Source of the DNA: Microlunatus sp. Gsoil 973
GTDB lineage: Bacteria > Actinomycetota > Actinomycetes > Propionibacteriales > Propionibacteriaceae
Direction of reading: 5' to 3'
Length of the DNA: 64,000 nucleotides
Assembly: GCF_009707365.1 (NCBI RefSeq)
Contig: NZ_CP046122.1
Location: forward strand, 4,588,001-4,652,000
In this document: positions 43,011 through 51,698 of the stretch, piece by piece
How positions within the stretch are numbered: the first letter of the stretch is position 1
How the letters are laid out: every line of letters begins with the position of its first letter
The notes under the pieces: generated by a model
What the model was told of the DNA's origin: nothing
Seen by the model: only the letters and a program-made list of their open reading frames with translations
Database searches by the model: none
Made by a program: the position numbers and the translations under genes

Positions 43011-44050
43011 CTGCGGTCGCCCAGTCGGGGGTACAACTGGCCGAACTCACCACCCTCCGGGTCGGAGGACCGGCAGCGAAGCTGATCACCGTGACAACCG
43101 AGGCCGGGCTGGTCGACGCTGTCCGGCAGGCTGATGCCGCCGGTGAACCGCTGTTGATCGTCGGCGGCGGATCGAATCTGCTGATCGGCGACGACGGCTT
43201 CGACGGCACGGTGATCAAGATCGACACCCGCGGCGTGCAGGCCGAGGTCAGCAGCTGTTCGGGTGCGATGGTCACCGTCGCCGCCGGCGAGCCGTGGGAC
43301 GAGCTAGTCGCCCGGACCCTTGCCGAGGGCTGGTGCGGGCTGGAGGCGCTGTCCGGCATCCCCGGTCTGGTCGGCGCGACCCCGATCCAGAACGTCGGCG
43401 CCTACGGCGCGGAGATCAGCCACACACTGGCCTCGGTGCGCACCCTCGACCGGCGGTCCGGGCAGCAGAAGACCTTCGCCGTCGGCGATTGTGGCTTCGG
43501 CTACCGGTGGTCACGCTTCAAGGCCGAGCCAGGCCGGTACGTGATCCTGACAGTCGCCCTGCAACTGCCCATCGGTGAGCTGTCCGCGCCGATCGGTTAC
43601 CCCCAGCTGGCGCAGACCCTCGACGTGCCGCTCGGCACCCGGGTCGACGCTGCGACCGTACGGGATGCGGTACTCGACCTGCGCCGGAGCAAGGGCATGG
43701 TGCTGGATGATGATGATCATGACACCTGGAGTGCCGGATCCTTCTTCACCAACCCGATCCTTCCTGCCGGAACCGACGAATTGCTCCCGCCCTCCGCTCC
43801 GCGCTACCGCCAGCCGGACGGCAGTGTCAAGACCAGCGCCGCCTGGCTGATCGAACAGGCAGGCTTCGGCAAGGGCTACGGAACGCCGCCGGCCACCCTG
43901 TCCGGCAAACACACGCTGGCCATCACGAACCGTGGCGGCGCGACCGCCGACGACCTGTTGCGACTGGCCCGGACGATCCGGACCGGCGTACACGACCGGT
44001 TCGGCATCGAACTGGTTCCCGAACCGAATCTGGTGAACTGCATACTGTGA
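43007..44050 (+). CDS. murB: UDP-N-acetylmuramate dehydrogenase
   Basis: The 347-residue protein has the FAD-binding LIVGGGSNLLIGDDGFDGTVI and LSGIPGLVGATPIQNVGAYG, and the catalytic CGFGYRWSRFK region. It also has the proton-donor Ser in SAGSFFTNPIL and a C-terminal LVPEPNL with the last catalytic Glu. MurB reduces UDP-GlcNAc-enolpyruvate to UDP-MurNAc in peptidoglycan synthesis. The hadB-murB order is conserved in many actinobacteria. ATGA and GTGA overlaps join it to both neighbours. Confidence 0.96.
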   Translation: MTAVAQSGVQLAELTTLRVGGPAAKLITVTTEAGLVDAVRQADAAGEPLLIVGGGSNLLIGDDGFDGTVIKIDTRGVQAEVSSCSGAMVTVAAGEPWDELVARTLAEGWCGLEALSGIPGLVGATPIQNVGAYGAEISHTLASVRTLDRRSGQQKTFAVGDCGFGYRWSRFKAEPGRYVILTVALQLPIGELSAPIGYPQLAQTLDVPLGTRVDAATVRDAVLDLRRSKGMVLDDDDHDTWSAGSFFTNPILPAGTDELLPPSAPRYRQPDGSVKTSAAWLIEQAGFGKGYGTPPATLSGKHTLAITNRGGATADDLLRLARTIRTGVHDRFGIELVPEPNLVNCIL

Positions 44051-45825
44051 TCACTCCCGAGACACTCAGCCTTTGGGCGCCGCGACCGCAACGGGTCACG
44101 GCGGTCGCGAACGGGCACCGGATCGAACTGGTGCGAGACGAGAACGACTGGTGGCGGCCGGCCGAACTGCCGGCGGAGCTGACGGACCGGGTCGGCGGCG
44201 AGGTCGACTACGGCTTCCTGCTGGACGACGATCCGACGCCGCTGCCCGACCCACGCTCCCGACACCAGCCCCACGGCGTGCACGGGCTGTCACAGAGCTA
44301 CGACCCGTCCGGATTCGCCTGGCATGATCAACTCTGGACGGGCCGGCAGTTGGCCGGCACGGTGATCTACGAGCTGCACGTCGGCACCTTCACCGGCGAG
44401 GGCACGCTCGACGCCGCCATCGCGCACCTCGACCACCTTGTCGATCTTGGCATCGACGCCGTCGAGCTGATGCCGGTGAACGCCTTCAACGGCGAGCACA
44501 ACTGGGGTTATGACGGTGTCGGGTGGTACGCCGTGCAGCACAGCTACGGCGGCCCCCGGGCGTACCAGGAATTCGTCGACGCCTGCCACCAGCGGGGGAT
44601 CGCGGTGATCCAGGACGTCGTCTACAACCATCTCGGCCCGAGCGGGAACTACCTGCCCCGGTTCGGACCGTACCTGTCCGAGGGGCGGGGGAACACCTGG
44701 GGAGACTCGATCAACCTGGACGGCCCGGACTCCGACGAGGTCCGCGCCTACATCATCGAGAACGCGTTGATGTGGCTGCGCGACTACCATGTCGACGGGC
44801 TCCGACTCGATGCCGTCCACGCCCTGGTCGATAGCCGGGCCCAGCACATCCTGGAAGAACTCGCGGGAGAGGTCGACGCGCTCAGCGCACACCTGCGGCG
44901 GCCGTTGACCTTGATCGCCGAATCCGATCTCAACGATCCGCGGCTGATCACCCCGACCCAGGCCGGCGGCTACGGCCTGACCGGTCAGTGGAGCGACGAC
45001 TTCCATCACGCCCTGTACGCCGGCCTGACCGGTGATACCAGCGGCTACTACGCCGACTTCGGTTCGCCGTCGGCGCTGGCCAAGATCATCGAACGGGGCT
45101 ACTTCCATGACGGGACAGGCTCATCGTTCCGCGGCCGGAGTCACGGTCGCCCCCTTGATCAGGAGCGCACCGCCACCTGGCGGCTGGTGGTGTGCTCCGA
45201 CAACCATGATCAGATCGGCAACCGGGCAGCTGGGCAACGGCTGTCGTCCATGGTGGACCACCGCCGGCTGCAGCTCGCCTCCCTGGTCACCCTGCTCGCC
45301 CCGTTCACCCCGATGATCTTCATGGGCGAGGAGTGGGGAGCCTCGACGCCCTGGCAGTTCTTCACCAGCCATCCCGAACCCGAGCTGGGCCGGGCCGTGG
45401 CCGAAGGGCGACTGCAGGAGTTCGCCGGGATGTCCTGGGACACCTCGTCGGTTCCCGATCCCCAGGACCCGCAGACCTTCCTGCGTTCCAAACTCGACTG
45501 GTCGGAGCCCCGGACCGGTGAGCACGCCGAACTGCTGGCCTTCACCGGGCAGCTGCTCCGCCTGCGCCGTGAGCTTCCCGACATCACCGACCCGCGCTTC
45601 TATCGCTCCACCGCGACGGCCGACGACGTTCATCGGACCCTGACGGTGCGGCGCGGCGAACTGGTGATCGTGATCAACTTTGCTGACACGGAGAACAGTG
45701 TCCAGCTCGGCGCGCCGGTCGACGGAGAATTGCTGACCGTCGGCGAAGCGGTGTTCGACAACGCCCGGAGCGTTCGCCTCGGCGCGCACAGCGCCCTGGT
45801 CGGGTCGGTCGGGCAGCCGCTGTGA
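44047..45825 (+). CDS. treZ: Malto-oligosyltrehalose trehalohydrolase
   Basis: The 592-residue GH13 enzyme begins with a beta-sandwich (LSLWAPRPQRVTAV) and then the TIM barrel: GTVIYELHVGTFTGEG, VELMPVNAFNGEHNWGYDG, VIQDVVYNHLGPSGNYLP, nucleophile DGLRLDAVHA, acid/base LTLIAESDLNDPR and SDNHDQIGNRA. TreZ releases trehalose from the TreY product. treY is not in the window next to it. The GTG start overlaps the murB stop, an unusual partner. Confidence 0.95.
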   Translation: MITPETLSLWAPRPQRVTAVANGHRIELVRDENDWWRPAELPAELTDRVGGEVDYGFLLDDDPTPLPDPRSRHQPHGVHGLSQSYDPSGFAWHDQLWTGRQLAGTVIYELHVGTFTGEGTLDAAIAHLDHLVDLGIDAVELMPVNAFNGEHNWGYDGVGWYAVQHSYGGPRAYQEFVDACHQRGIAVIQDVVYNHLGPSGNYLPRFGPYLSEGRGNTWGDSINLDGPDSDEVRAYIIENALMWLRDYHVDGLRLDAVHALVDSRAQHILEELAGEVDALSAHLRRPLTLIAESDLNDPRLITPTQAGGYGLTGQWSDDFHHALYAGLTGDTSGYYADFGSPSALAKIIERGYFHDGTGSSFRGRSHGRPLDQERTATWRLVVCSDNHDQIGNRAAGQRLSSMVDHRRLQLASLVTLLAPFTPMIFMGEEWGASTPWQFFTSHPEPELGRAVAEGRLQEFAGMSWDTSSVPDPQDPQTFLRSKLDWSEPRTGEHAELLAFTGQLLRLRRELPDITDPRFYRSTATADDVHRTLTVRRGELVIVINFADTENSVQLGAPVDGELLTVGEAVFDNARSVRLGAHSALVGSVGQPL

Positions 45826-45828
45826 CGG

Positions 45829-47361
45829 TCAGTTGATCTTGATCTCCCGCTTCAGCACCTTGCCGGTCGGGCCCTTGGGGATCGCACCGAATTTCACGAT
45901 CCGCGGGTACTTGTAGGCCGCGATCCGTTCCTTGGTCCACTCCCGGATCTCGTCCTCGGTCACCTCGGCGTCGGGCTTGAGCGTGATCAGTGCGGCGATC
46001 TCCTCGCCGTGTTCCGGATGCGGTACGCCGACCACTGCAGCCTCGGCGACGGCCGGATGGGTGAAGAGCAGTTCCTCGACCTCCCGGGGATACACGTTGT
46101 ACGCGTTCCGGACGATCATGTCCTTGACCCGGTCGACGATGAAGAGGAAGCCGTCATCGTCCAGCCGGCCGAGATCACCGCTGTGGAACCAGCCGTTCCG
46201 CATCGCCTCGGCGGTCGCCTCCGGCTTGTTCAGGTAGCCCTTCATGATGTTCTCGCCGCGGATCACCACCTCGCCGACCTCGCCGGCCGGCAACTCCAGA
46301 TCGTCCGGGCCGACCACTGCGATCTCCACACCGTGGATCGGGATGCCGACCGACCCGGGCTTGCTGGGCCGGTCCGGGTGGTTGAAGGTCGCCACCGGAG
46401 ACGTCTCGGACAGCCCGTACCCCTCCAGGAGCTTGAGATCGAAGGTCTGCTCGACCCCTCGCAGCACCTCGACCGGCAGCGACGACCCGCCCGACACGGC
46501 CAGCCGGAGGCTCGACGTGTCGTAGGACTCCTTGTCCGGCACGGCGAGCAGGGCCATGTACATGGTCGGAACGCCGAGGAAGGTCGTCACCTTCTCCTTC
46601 TCGATGATCTTCAACGCCTCGACTGGATCGAACCTCGGCAACAGCGCCAGGCAGGAACCGCCGTAGACCGAGGTGTTCATCGCGCAGGTCTGGCCGAACG
46701 AATGGAACAGCGGCAGGCCGCCGAAGATCACATCGTCGGGCCCGCCGTGGAACAGCGTGTCGACACTGGTGATCACGTTGCTGCTGATGTTGTGCTGGGT
46801 GAGTTCGGCACCCTTCGGCCTGCCGGTCGTGCCCGAGGTGTACAAGATCACAACGGTGTCGTCAGGGTCCCGCCGGGTGATCTCGGTTCTCGGGATGTGG
46901 TCGGCGAGCTGTTGCTCGATCCGGCCAGGGACGAAGGTGATCACCTCGGTGCCGGTGTCCTTGGCGGCCTTCTCCGCCTCCGGCGCGAACATGTCGAGCA
47001 CCACCGCGACCGACACCTCGGAGTCCTGCCAGACATAGCTGATCTCGCCGGCCTTGAGCAGCGGATTGGTCGGAACGACCACCGCGCCCAAGCGGAGGAT
47101 GCCGTAGTAGGCGATGGGGAAGTAGGCGACATTGGGCATGATCAGCGAGACCCGGTCCCCGGCCTTCACTCCGTGGGCCTCCAGCAGCGCGGCGGCCCGG
47201 GCCGACGCGTCGTCCAGCCGGGCGTAGCTGATGGTCAGCTCACCCTGCTTGACCGCCGGAGCGTCCGGTCTGATCGCCGCTTGGCTGGTCAGCCAGGTCG
47301 CTATGTTGGCGTTGGACGTGGTGTCGGTCACGGTGCTACTGGATGCGTCATTGCCTGCCAT
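45829..47361 (-). CDS. Long-chain fatty acid--CoA ligase (AMP-forming)
   Basis: The 510-residue acyl-adenylate enzyme has VILYTSGTTGRPKGAELTQHN (P-loop-like A3), LLEGYGLSETSP (A5), GWFHSGDLGRLDDDGFLFIVDRVKDMI (A7-A8) and the catalytic Lys in GPTGKVLKREI. It activates a carboxylic acid, most likely a fatty acid, to its CoA ester. It converges on treZ with a three-base gap and diverges from the aminotransferase. Confidence 0.92.
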   Translation of the reverse strand: MAGNDASSSTVTDTTSNANIATWLTSQAAIRPDAPAVKQGELTISYARLDDASARAAALLEAHGVKAGDRVSLIMPNVAYFPIAYYGILRLGAVVVPTNPLLKAGEISYVWQDSEVSVAVVLDMFAPEAEKAAKDTGTEVITFVPGRIEQQLADHIPRTEITRRDPDDTVVILYTSGTTGRPKGAELTQHNISSNVITSVDTLFHGGPDDVIFGGLPLFHSFGQTCAMNTSVYGGSCLALLPRFDPVEALKIIEKEKVTTFLGVPTMYMALLAVPDKESYDTSSLRLAVSGGSSLPVEVLRGVEQTFDLKLLEGYGLSETSPVATFNHPDRPSKPGSVGIPIHGVEIAVVGPDDLELPAGEVGEVVIRGENIMKGYLNKPEATAEAMRNGWFHSGDLGRLDDDGFLFIVDRVKDMIVRNAYNVYPREVEELLFTHPAVAEAAVVGVPHPEHGEEIAALITLKPDAEVTEDEIREWTKERIAAYKYPRIVKFGAIPKGPTGKVLKREIKIN

Positions 47362-47453
47362 GCGCGCACTGTAATGCCGTCCGAGCCTCCCCGGACGCGG
47401 ACAGTTAGAATTCCTCGTCGGGTCACTGCCACCGAATCGAGGAATCCGTCACC

Positions 47454-48728
47454 ATGAGCTTGGCCGAGCTGTCAGCGGCAGAACTTGCTGCCCTGGCCGA
47501 AGACCTGACCGCCCGCTACGCCGAGCTCAAGAGCGCGGGGTTGAAGCTCGATCTGACCCGCGGCAAGCCATCGGCCGAACAGCTCGACCTGTCCAACGAC
47601 CTGCTGACGCTCCCCGGCACCGGGCAGACGACGTCGGCGTCCGGCACGGACGTCCGCAACTACGGGGGCCTGGAGGGGCTGCCCGAGATCCGGCAGATCT
47701 TCGGCGAGCTGCTCGGCATTCCGACCGAGCAGCTTGTGGCCGCGGACAATTCCAGCCTGTCGGTGATGCACGACAGCCTGGCCTTCGCCCTTCTGCACGG
47801 CCGGCCGGGCGGTACGCCGTGGGCCGGGCAACCGCACAAGATCCTCTGTCCGACGCCTGGCTACGACCGGCACTTCCATCTTGCCCAGGAGCTCGGCTTC
47901 GAACTGGTCCCGGTCGACCTCGGCACCGACGGTCCCGACCTGCAGACCATCAAGAGACTGGTCGCCGCCGACGAGGCGATCAAGGGGATCTGGGTGGTGC
48001 CGACCTACGCCAACCCGAACGGCGCCGTCTACAGCGAGGCGGTCACCCGTGAGCTGGTCTCGATGCCGACCGCCGCCGCTGACTTCACGATCCTGTGGGA
48101 CAACGCCTACGCGGTCCACCACCTGACCGACGACGAGATCGCCGCCGTCGACGTGCTCGGGCTGGCGGCCGAGGCCGGGAACCCGGACCGGGTGTTCGTG
48201 TACGCCTCGACGTCCAAGATCACCTTCGCCGGCGCCGGTGTCTCCTTCTTCGGCGGGTCGCAAGCAATCGTCGGTTGGTACCTGGGCCACCTGGCCAAGC
48301 GGACCATCGGCCCGGACAAGGTCAACCACCTGCGGCACGCCCTGTATCTCAAGGACGCCGACGGCGTCCGTGCCCTGATGCGCAACCATCGGGCGATCAT
48401 CGCCCCGAAGTTCGAGGCGGTGGAGAAGATCCTCGCCGAGCGGCTCGGGGCGTACGGTGTCGCCACCTGGACCGAGCCGCACGGCGGATACTTCATCAGC
48501 CTGGACGTTGTCGACGGCACCGCGACCGAGGTTGTTCGGCTGGCCAAGGAGGCCGGCATCGCGCTGACCCCGGCCGGCTCGGCCTACCCGTACGGCAAGG
48601 ATCCGGCGGATCGCAACATCAGGATCGCGCCGACCTTCCCGCCGCTTGACCAGGTAGAGGCCGCGATGGACGGAGTCGCGACGTGCGTCCTGCTGGCCGC
48701 GGTCCGCAAGCAGCTCGACGGATCGTGA
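47454..48728 (+). CDS. Aspartate aminotransferase-type PLP enzyme (class Ic/actinobacterial AspT-like)
   Basis: The 424-residue protein starts LTARYAELKSAGLKLDLTRGKPS, typical of the PF12897 aminotransferases. It has VWVVPTYANPNGAVYSEAV-like strand motifs (WVVPTYANPNGAVY), LWDNAYAVHHLTDDE and the PLP Lys in YASTSKITFAGAGVSFFGG. In corynebacteria a homologue is an aspartate aminotransferase. The gene is monocistronic: an 11-bp hairpin follows it, and the acyl-CoA ligase diverges upstream. Confidence 0.88.
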   Translation: MSLAELSAAELAALAEDLTARYAELKSAGLKLDLTRGKPSAEQLDLSNDLLTLPGTGQTTSASGTDVRNYGGLEGLPEIRQIFGELLGIPTEQLVAADNSSLSVMHDSLAFALLHGRPGGTPWAGQPHKILCPTPGYDRHFHLAQELGFELVPVDLGTDGPDLQTIKRLVAADEAIKGIWVVPTYANPNGAVYSEAVTRELVSMPTAAADFTILWDNAYAVHHLTDDEIAAVDVLGLAAEAGNPDRVFVYASTSKITFAGAGVSFFGGSQAIVGWYLGHLAKRTIGPDKVNHLRHALYLKDADGVRALMRNHRAIIAPKFEAVEKILAERLGAYGVATWTEPHGGYFISLDVVDGTATEVVRLAKEAGIALTPAGSAYPYGKDPADRNIRIAPTFPPLDQVEAAMDGVATCVLLAAVRKQLDGS

Positions 48729-48729
48729 T

Positions 48730-48774
48730 CGGGCGGGCCGATCGAAATTCGTGATCGGATAGCCGGCCCGCCCG
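48730..48774. terminator. Stem-loop after the aminotransferase
   Basis: CGGGCGGGCCG (48730-48740) pairs perfectly with CGGCCCGCCCG (48764-48774), with a 23-base loop and no T tract. It begins two bases past the stop codon and ends 17 bases before the MFS start, so it could act as a terminator or block read-through into the next gene. Confidence 0.55.
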
Positions 48775-48791
48775 GATAGGCTTCCGAGCTT

Positions 48792-50046
48792 GTGAGCGCT
48801 CTGGTCGAGGTCATCGTCCCCGCGCGGATGGGCCGGCGGTTCCGCTGGCTGCTCGCCTCGTCCTGGACCAGCAACATCGGCGACGGGATCGCCGTTGCGG
48901 CCGGCCCGCTGCTGGTCGCCTCGCAGACCGACTCGGCCTTCCTGGTCGCCCTCGCGGCCCTGGTCCAGAAACTGCCCTGGCTGGCCTTCGGGCTCTGGGC
49001 CGGCGCGCTGGCCGACCGGCTGGACCGGCGCAAGGTGGTGATGGTCGCCGACACCCTGCGCTCACTGGTGATCGCCGCCCTGTGCGTCACCATCTTCACC
49101 GGCAGGGTCAACATCTCGCTGGTGCTGAGCGCCATGCTGCTCTATGGGGTGGCAGAGGTCTTCGCCGACACCACCACCTCGACCCTGCTCCCGATGCTGG
49201 TCCAGAAGGCCGACCTCGGCACCGGTAACCAGCGACTCCAGGCAGGTTTCCTGACCTGCAACCAGTTGCTCGGCCCGCCCGTCGGTGCGTTCCCTGTTCG
49301 CCGCCGGAGCGGCCTGGCCGTTCGTGGTCCAGGTGGTCTGCGTGCTGCTCGCCGTGCTGTTGGTCTCCAAGATCGCCGCTTCCGGCGGGGAGACCGAACT
49401 GATGACCGGGGCCGACGCCACCGGCGAGCGAACCCATGTGCTCCGCGACATCGGTGAGGGGCTGCGCTGGATCGGGGGACATGCAGCCGTCAGGACGCTC
49501 GCCCTGGTGATCCTGGTCTTCAACGTGACCTGGGCGGCGGCGTGGTCGGTGCTGGTGCTGTGGTCGCGGGACCGGCTCGGGATGAGCGAGGTCGGCTTCG
49601 GGTTGCTGACCACCGGGTCGGCGGTCGGCGGCATCATCGGTACGGCGCTCTACGGGCGCATCGAGGTGCGCTTCTCCCTGGCCAACATCATGCGCGTCTG
49701 CCTGCTGCTCGAGGTGCTGACCCACGCCGCCTTCGCCCTGACCACGGCCGGCTGGCTGGCCATCGTGATCATGGTCGAGTTCGGGGCGTACGCCTTCGTC
49801 TGGGGCACCGTCTCCAACACCGTCCGGCAGCGGGCCGTCCCCCGTCGGTTCCAGGGCCGGGTCAGCGCCGTCTACATGATGTGCGTCTTCGGCGGGATCA
49901 TCGCCGGGCAGGCGATCGGCGGTGGGATCGCCGAGAAGTGGGGTGTCGTGGCACCGTTCTGGTTCGCCTTCGCCGGCGCCGGCATCACCCTGGTGCTGGT
50001 CTGGCGGCAACTGACCAGCATCGCCCACGCCGAGTCCGACGACTGA
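48792..50046 (+). CDS. MFS (enterobactin-exporter-like) transporter, frameshifted as sequenced
   Basis: The joined ~418-residue protein is an MFS_3-type permease: WLLASSWTSNIGDGIAVAAGPLL, FGLWAGALADRLDRRKVVMVAD and, in the second part, GLLTTGSAVGGIIGTALYGR and FGAYAFVWGTVSNTVRQRAVP. The first part runs to NQLLGPPVGAF and derails, while LFAAGAAWPFVVQVV continues in another frame. An extra C in the CCC at 49292-49294 accounts for it. As written, the first part continues to 49457. The start is the GTG at 48792. Substrate unknown; drug or siderophore export is typical of the family. Confidence 0.83.
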
Positions 50047-50053
50047 CCGCCGA

Positions 50054-50095
50054 GGGGTCACAAAATCACTCATTCGTGCGGCGTGTCGTGACCCC
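50054..50095. terminator. Stem-loop between convergent MFS and DinB genes
   Basis: GGGGTCAC (50054-50061) pairs with GTGACCCC (50088-50095) around a 26-base loop. It lies between two converging genes and could serve both, though there is no T tract. Confidence 0.45.
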
Positions 50096-50135
50096 CGGGG
50101 TTCAGCCCCCTGCCGACGGAACTACCGGGGCAGGA

Positions 50136-50636
50136 CTATTCGCCGGTGACCCCGTCGGCGAACTCCCGCAACACGTCGAGATGCCCGTTGTGCCGGGCGG
50201 TCTCCTCGATCATGTGCAGCAGGATCCAGCGCAGCGACATCTGCTCACCATGGGTCGGCGGGGCGGCTTCGACCGCGTCCAGATCCAGGCCGGCGACGAT
50301 CCGCCGCGACCTCTCACACTGCTCCTGGTACTCGTCCACCAGACGGCCGAGCGGTACGTCGTCGACCATCATTTCGACGTCGGGGTGGCCGCCGTCGGTC
50401 CAGGGTCCACGATTGGGTCGGCCCAGCAGGCTGACCTCGAACCAGGAGTGTTCGTTCCAGCGCAGATGCGACACCAGGCCGGCGATCGTCATCAGCGGTG
50501 AGGGCAGGAACGCGCGGTGGGCGTCTGCCTCGGACAGGCCCTCGCACTTCAGCAGGACGGTTTCCCGGTGCCAGTCCAGCCGCTCGGTGAGCGCCGTTCG
50601 TTCATCGGGTCGTGGGTTGGTCTTCCTTCGCTTCAC
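50136..50636 (-). CDS. DinB/DUF664-family protein
   Basis: The 166-residue four-helix protein has LTERLDWHRETVLLKCEGLSE, the first metal His in GLVSHLRWNEHSWFEV, and MSLRWILLHMIEETARHNGHLDVLRE with the HxxxH-type pair. DUF664/DinB proteins are metal-dependent transferases; in actinobacteria several use mycothiol. It stands alone, ending before a stem-loop shared with the MFS gene. Confidence 0.9.
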   Translation of the reverse strand: MKRRKTNPRPDERTALTERLDWHRETVLLKCEGLSEADAHRAFLPSPLMTIAGLVSHLRWNEHSWFEVSLLGRPNRGPWTDGGHPDVEMMVDDVPLGRLVDEYQEQCERSRRIVAGLDLDAVEAAPPTHGEQMSLRWILLHMIEETARHNGHLDVLREFADGVTGE

Positions 50637-50905
50637 GTGTCATCTCCACAGACAAGTCGTCACAGACGAAGCGTCCCGCCCGTCCGGTCCGTGGGTCACC
50701 GCTGGTCGATACACGTCGATACGAGCGGTGTCGCTGAGAAGATCAGCGCGCTGGGGCAGGAGGGGACGCGGGCAACTCGGAACAGATCTTCGGGTCGAAC
50801 ATCGCGGACACCTCCTCTCGCCGGTCGGAACCGACCACGGCACGGCCAAGCTAGCATGAGGGTCGGCGGCCGGTCCCTGCTTTTCTTCCGGCTGAGACCG
50901 GCGAG
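50637..50905. other. Intergenic stretch upstream of the tRNA-Trp/secE operon
   Basis: No convincing gene was found in this part of the 369-base gap between the DinB gene and tRNA-Trp. Open frames here are GC-rich chance frames without ribosome sites. The stretch presumably holds the promoter of the DinB gene, near 50640-50700 on the minus strand. Confidence 0.5.
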
Positions 50906-50935
50906 TTCGCATCTGGGCGCCGGGTTGCGTACACT
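50906..50935 (+). promoter_or_regulatory. Predicted promoter of the tRNA-Trp-secE-nusG transcript
   Basis: TTCGCA (50906-50911) and TACACT (50930-50935) are spaced by 18 bases, and the tRNA begins about 70 bases downstream. TACACT is a good actinobacterial -10. The -35 is a four-of-six match to TTGACA. Confidence 0.5.
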
Positions 50936-51005
50936 CTTCGTCTTGGTGGTTTCACCATGGTCGGTTGCGCCCAAGAACAGGGCTCGGCAGGCCGGAAGCT
51001 GCCGT

Positions 51006-51078
51006 AGGGCATTAGCTCAATTGGTAGAGCATCGGTCTCCAAAACCGAAGGTTGTGGGTTCGAGTCCCTCATGCCCTG
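51006..51078 (+). tRNA. tRNA-Trp (anticodon CCA)
   Basis: Acceptor AGGGCAT (51006-51012) pairs perfectly with ATGCCCT (51071-51077), with discriminator G as expected for Trp. The anticodon stem TCGGT/ACCGA encloses CTCCAAA. The T arm is GTGGG-TTCGAGT-CCCTC, which leaves a T-T mismatch at its second pair (51055/51069). CCA is not encoded. tRNA-Trp ahead of secE is the standard arrangement. Confidence 0.95.
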
Positions 51079-51149
51079 CGCTAGGAGAGGTCCGCCTTTG
51101 GCAGTTCAGGCGAACGCGTGGGCACCGACCGAGTGAGGAATCGCAGAAC

Positions 51150-51698
51150 GTGGCAGAAGAGAAGGACACCGATTCGGCACCCGACGAGGGTCTGACCGGA
51201 TCCGACTCTGCCAACCCCCGAACCGACGGTGTGCAGGGCGAGTACGACGAACTCGACGCGCTGGACGACCGTGAGGGCGAGTTCGACGATTCCGCGGACG
51301 CCGACGAGGACGATTCGCAGCCTGACTCCGACGACGAGTTCGATGGCGACGACTTCGACGGGAACGGCGACCGGGAACTGGTCGGTGTGGGTGCGGCCAG
51401 CCGGTCCGGTTCGGCCTCCCGCGGCGGCCGTGATGTGGCCGAGTCCGGGGCAACCGGACGCGGCCGGAAGGGCCGGGCGACGCCCAAGCAGCGGGCCACT
51501 GCGGAGCAGGACCGGCGGTCGGGTCCGATCAGCTTCATCAAAGGCTCGGTGTCGGAACTGCAGAAGGTCGTCTACCCGACCTGGCCGCAACTGGCGAACT
51601 ACTTCGTGGTGGTGCTGATCTTCGTCCTGATCATCATCGCGATCGTCGCCGGGCTGGACTACGGGTTCGGCTGGCTGATGCTGAAGGCGTTCACCTGA
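51150..51698 (+). CDS. secE: Preprotein translocase subunit SecE with long acidic N-terminal extension
   Basis: The C-terminal ~70 residues are a canonical Sec[25 protein letters not shown] followed by one membrane helix ([21 protein letters not shown]), cited in parts. SecE clamps SecY in the Sec translocon. Ahead of it lie ~110 residues that are strongly acidic up to about residue 75 ([20 protein letters not shown] and more) and then Gly/Arg/Ser-rich. The start GTG at 51150 follows GAGGA at 51135-51139. The stop overlaps nusG (TGATG). Confidence 0.93.
   Translation: MAEEKDTDSAPDEGLTGSDSANPRTDGVQGEYDELDALDDREGEFDDSADADEDDSQPDSDDEFDGDDFDGNGDRELVGVGAASRSGSASRGGRDVAESGATGRGRKGRATPKQRATAEQDRRSGPISFIKGSVSELQKVVYPTWPQLANYFVVVLIFVLIIIAIVAGLDYGFGWLMLKAFT

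Noticed and set aside
46009-47457. 482-codon plus-strand open frame
   Set aside because: Antisense to the acyl-CoA ligase, whose A3-A10 motifs are complete.
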